This document shows, one piece after another, positions 11,766 to 13,302 of a DNA stretch of 13,302 nucleotides. The DNA comes from UBA11346 sp038203025 (lineage in GTDB: Bacteria; Planctomycetota; UBA11346): positions 1-13,302 of the forward strand of contig JBBREK010000115.1 in assembly GCA_038203025.1 (NCBI GenBank), in the 5' to 3' direction. Under the pieces are notes generated by a model. That model had not been told where the DNA came from, did no database searches, and saw only the letters and a list, made by a program, of their open reading frames with translations. The position numbers and the translations under genes are program-made. The first letter of the stretch is position 1. Each line of letters begins with the position of its first letter.

Positions 11766-13302
11766 ATGGCCAACGTCGCACCGACCATGCTGGGAACGAC
11801 GCTGGAACGCGTCGCCAAGCGTACCGAGGCGCTCTTCGCCGTCGGCCTGGTCGGCATCATCGCCATCCTGCTGATGCCGCTGCCGGCCGGCATCCTCAGC
11901 GCCCTGATCGGGCTGAACATCGGCCTGGCCCTGCTGACCTTCCTGGTTTGCGTCTACGTCAAGGAACCGCTCGAGTTCAACGCCTTCCCCAGCCTGCTGC
12001 TGGTGACGACAATGTTCCGCCTGGGGCTAAACGTCGCCTCGACCAAGCTGATCCTGCTCACCGGCACCGGCGGTGCCGTCATCGAGGCGATGGGCAACGT
12101 GGTGGTCGGCGGCAACTTCGTCGTTGGCGTGGTGGTGTTCGTCATCCTGGTCATCGTCCAGCTGATGGTCGTGACCAAGGGCGCCGGCCGCATCTCGGAA
12201 GTGGCGGCGCGCTTCGTCCTCGACGCCATGCCGGGCAAGCAGATGGCGATCGACGCCGATCTCAACGCCGGCCTGATCACCGAGAAGGACGCCCGCGCCC
12301 GGCGCGAGAAGATCGCCATGGAGGCGGAGTTCTACGGCGCCATGGACGGTGCCAGCAAGTTCGTCAAGGGTGACGCAATTGCCGGCCTGATCATCACCAT
12401 GGTCAACATCGCCGCCGGTTTCGTCATCGGCATGGCGATGATGGGCATGGATGCACACACCGCGCTGAAGACCTTCGCCCTGCTTGCCATCGGCGACGGC
12501 CTGGTCAGTCAGATCCCGAGCATCCTGATCACCATCGGCTCGGGCATGATCATCACCAAGACGCGCAGCGAGGAGACCGCCGGCGCCGCCCTGGCGCGCG
12601 AGATCTTCCTCAAGTCGCGGCCGCTAGCGATCACCGGCTCGGTGCTGATCGCGGTCGGCTTCATCCCCGGCATGCCGCTGATCGTCTTCCTTGGCCTGGG
12701 CGGCGGCATGCTGCTGCTGGCCTATACCCTGCGCGGCGCCGCCGCCGAGCAGGCCGAGGCTGAGGCCAAGGCCGAGGCCACCGCCCAGCCGCTGCCCGAG
12801 GAGAAGCCCGAGGAGATCCTGCCCAGCGACCGGCTCGGCGTCGAGATCGGCTATCGCCTGATCCCGCTGGTCGACAAGGACCGCGGCGGCCAGCTGCTCG
12901 ATCGCATCACCACGCTGCGCCGTCAGTTGGCGCGCGACGGCGGGTTGCTGGTGCCGCCGATCCGCATCAAGGACAACATTCAGCTAGCGCCCAACGCCTA
13001 CCGCATCCTGGTGCACGGCCAGGAGGTGGCGCGCTATGAGTTATACGCCGACCGCCTGCTGGCCATCGATGGCGGCGGCGTGACCGCGCCGATGCCGGGG
13101 CAGAAGACCAAAGAGCCGGCCTTCGGCCTGGATGCAGTGTGGATGGATACCGGCCGCCGCGCTGAGGCCGAGGCCGCCGGCTGGACGGTGACCGATCCGG
13201 CCAGCGTCTTCATCACCCATCTCACCCAGGTGCTGCGCGCCAACGCCCATCAGGTGCTCAACCGCGAGGATGTGCAGGGTCTGCTGGCGGCGCTGAAGAA
13301 GG
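11766..13302 (+). CDS. flhA: Flagellar biosynthesis protein FlhA (export gate), 3' partial
   Basis: FlhA is the large export-gate component of the flagellar type III secretion system in the inner membrane; its cytoplasmic domain docks chaperone-substrate complexes. The frame begins MANVAPTML and is open to the window end: 512 of an expected ~690-700 residues. Two N-terminal membrane helices (about 22-39 and 41-65) precede FPSLLLVTTMFRLGLNVAST (74-93). The FHIPEP signature is complete at 142-165 (RISEVAARF ... GKQMAIDAD), followed by EFYGAMDGASKFVKGDAIAG (188-207) and GDGLVSQIPS (243-252). Two more helices lie at about 288-322. A 26-residue Ala/Glu-rich linker (325-350) leads to the cytoplasmic domain (RLGVEIGYRLIPLVD at 356-370; VPPIRIKDNIQL; EPAFGLDAVW; THLTQVLRANA). 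The type III virulence homologue (SctV) is less likely, given these flagellar-type motifs. The start is set by the GGAGG site. Usual partner flhB is not directly upstream; downstream genes are outside the window. Confidence 0.97.
   Translation, partial: MANVAPTMLGTTLERVAKRTEALFAVGLVGIIAILLMPLPAGILSALIGLNIGLALLTFLVCVYVKEPLEFNAFPSLLLVTTMFRLGLNVASTKLILLTGTGGAVIEAMGNVVVGGNFVVGVVVFVILVIVQLMVVTKGAGRISEVAARFVLDAMPGKQMAIDADLNAGLITEKDARARREKIAMEAEFYGAMDGASKFVKGDAIAGLIITMVNIAAGFVIGMAMMGMDAHTALKTFALLAIGDGLVSQIPSILITIGSGMIITKTRSEETAGAALAREIFLKSRPLAITGSVLIAVGFIPGMPLIVFLGLGGGMLLLAYTLRGAAAEQAEAEAKAEATAQPLPEEKPEEILPSDRLGVEIGYRLIPLVDKDRGGQLLDRITTLRRQLARDGGLLVPPIRIKDNIQLAPNAYRILVHGQEVARYELYADRLLAIDGGGVTAPMPGQKTKEPAFGLDAVWMDTGRRAEAEAAGWTVTDPASVFITHLTQVLRANAHQVLNREDVQGLLAALKK

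Noticed and set aside
11438..12373. Forward reading frame of 311 codons spanning the gene boundary
   Set aside because: It overlaps the end of the giant gene and the start of flhA in another frame. Its Arg/His/Asp/Gln-rich translation is typical of an off-frame reading of flhA.
12027..12458. Reverse-strand reading frame inside flhA
   Set aside because: His/Asp/Ala-rich shadow; the sense strand carries unmistakable FlhA motifs over the same bases.

Overview
The window is GC-rich (about two thirds G+C by eye) and holds two genes on the + strand, both cut by the window edges. About 11.57 kb belongs to one giant repetitive surface-protein gene that is open at its 5' end. After a 198-bp intergenic gap comes the first 512 codons of flhA, the flagellar export-gate gene. 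Giant proteins built of autotransporter-associated beta-strand (PATR) repeats without an autotransporter barrel are typical of Planctomycetota, Verrucomicrobiota and Lentisphaerota. A flagellated member of that superphylum is therefore the best guess, but this rests on recalled family distribution, not on a search.

Layout of the giant gene. The reading frame is open from base 3 to the TAA at 11565-11567, giving 3854 residues with the true start upstream. It is organised hierarchically. The smallest unit is a ~32-36 residue PATR motif of the form K.G.GTL.LSG.N.Y.G...V..G.L, with about 25 recognisable copies. These sit in ~980-nt modules (M1-M6, plus a degenerate M7), ~420-460-nt linker blocks (L, L') and ~770-850-nt spacer domains (S). 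The order M-L-M-S-L'-M occurs twice, giving a ~4.7-kb macro-repeat (bases 3-4730 and 4731-9404). Over long stretches the two copies align without gaps at an offset of exactly 4737 nt. After the second copy come a partly unique stretch, module M7, a typical PATR-protein tail (IGDQYVIIDNDG ... GGDGNDVVLT) and a distinct ~130-residue C-terminal domain. No beta-barrel, sortase signal or membrane anchor is visible, so the export and anchoring route is unknown.

Intergenic region and flhA. The gap 11568-11765 has a short AT-rich island next to the adhesin stop codon, a sigma-54-like promoter (perfect TTGGCAC -24 box, GG-N10-GC spacing), a possible stem-loop in the predicted leader, and a GGAGG ribosome-binding site 4 nt before the flhA ATG. 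The flhA product has the full FHIPEP signature, the predicted transmembrane domain, an Ala/Glu-rich linker and the start of the cytoplasmic domain.

The two genes look separately expressed. I see no evidence in sequence that they share a function. The most unusual content is the higher-order repeat architecture of the giant gene: patchwork similarity between modules, module-specific cysteines, and a shift in synonymous codon use between homologous modules.
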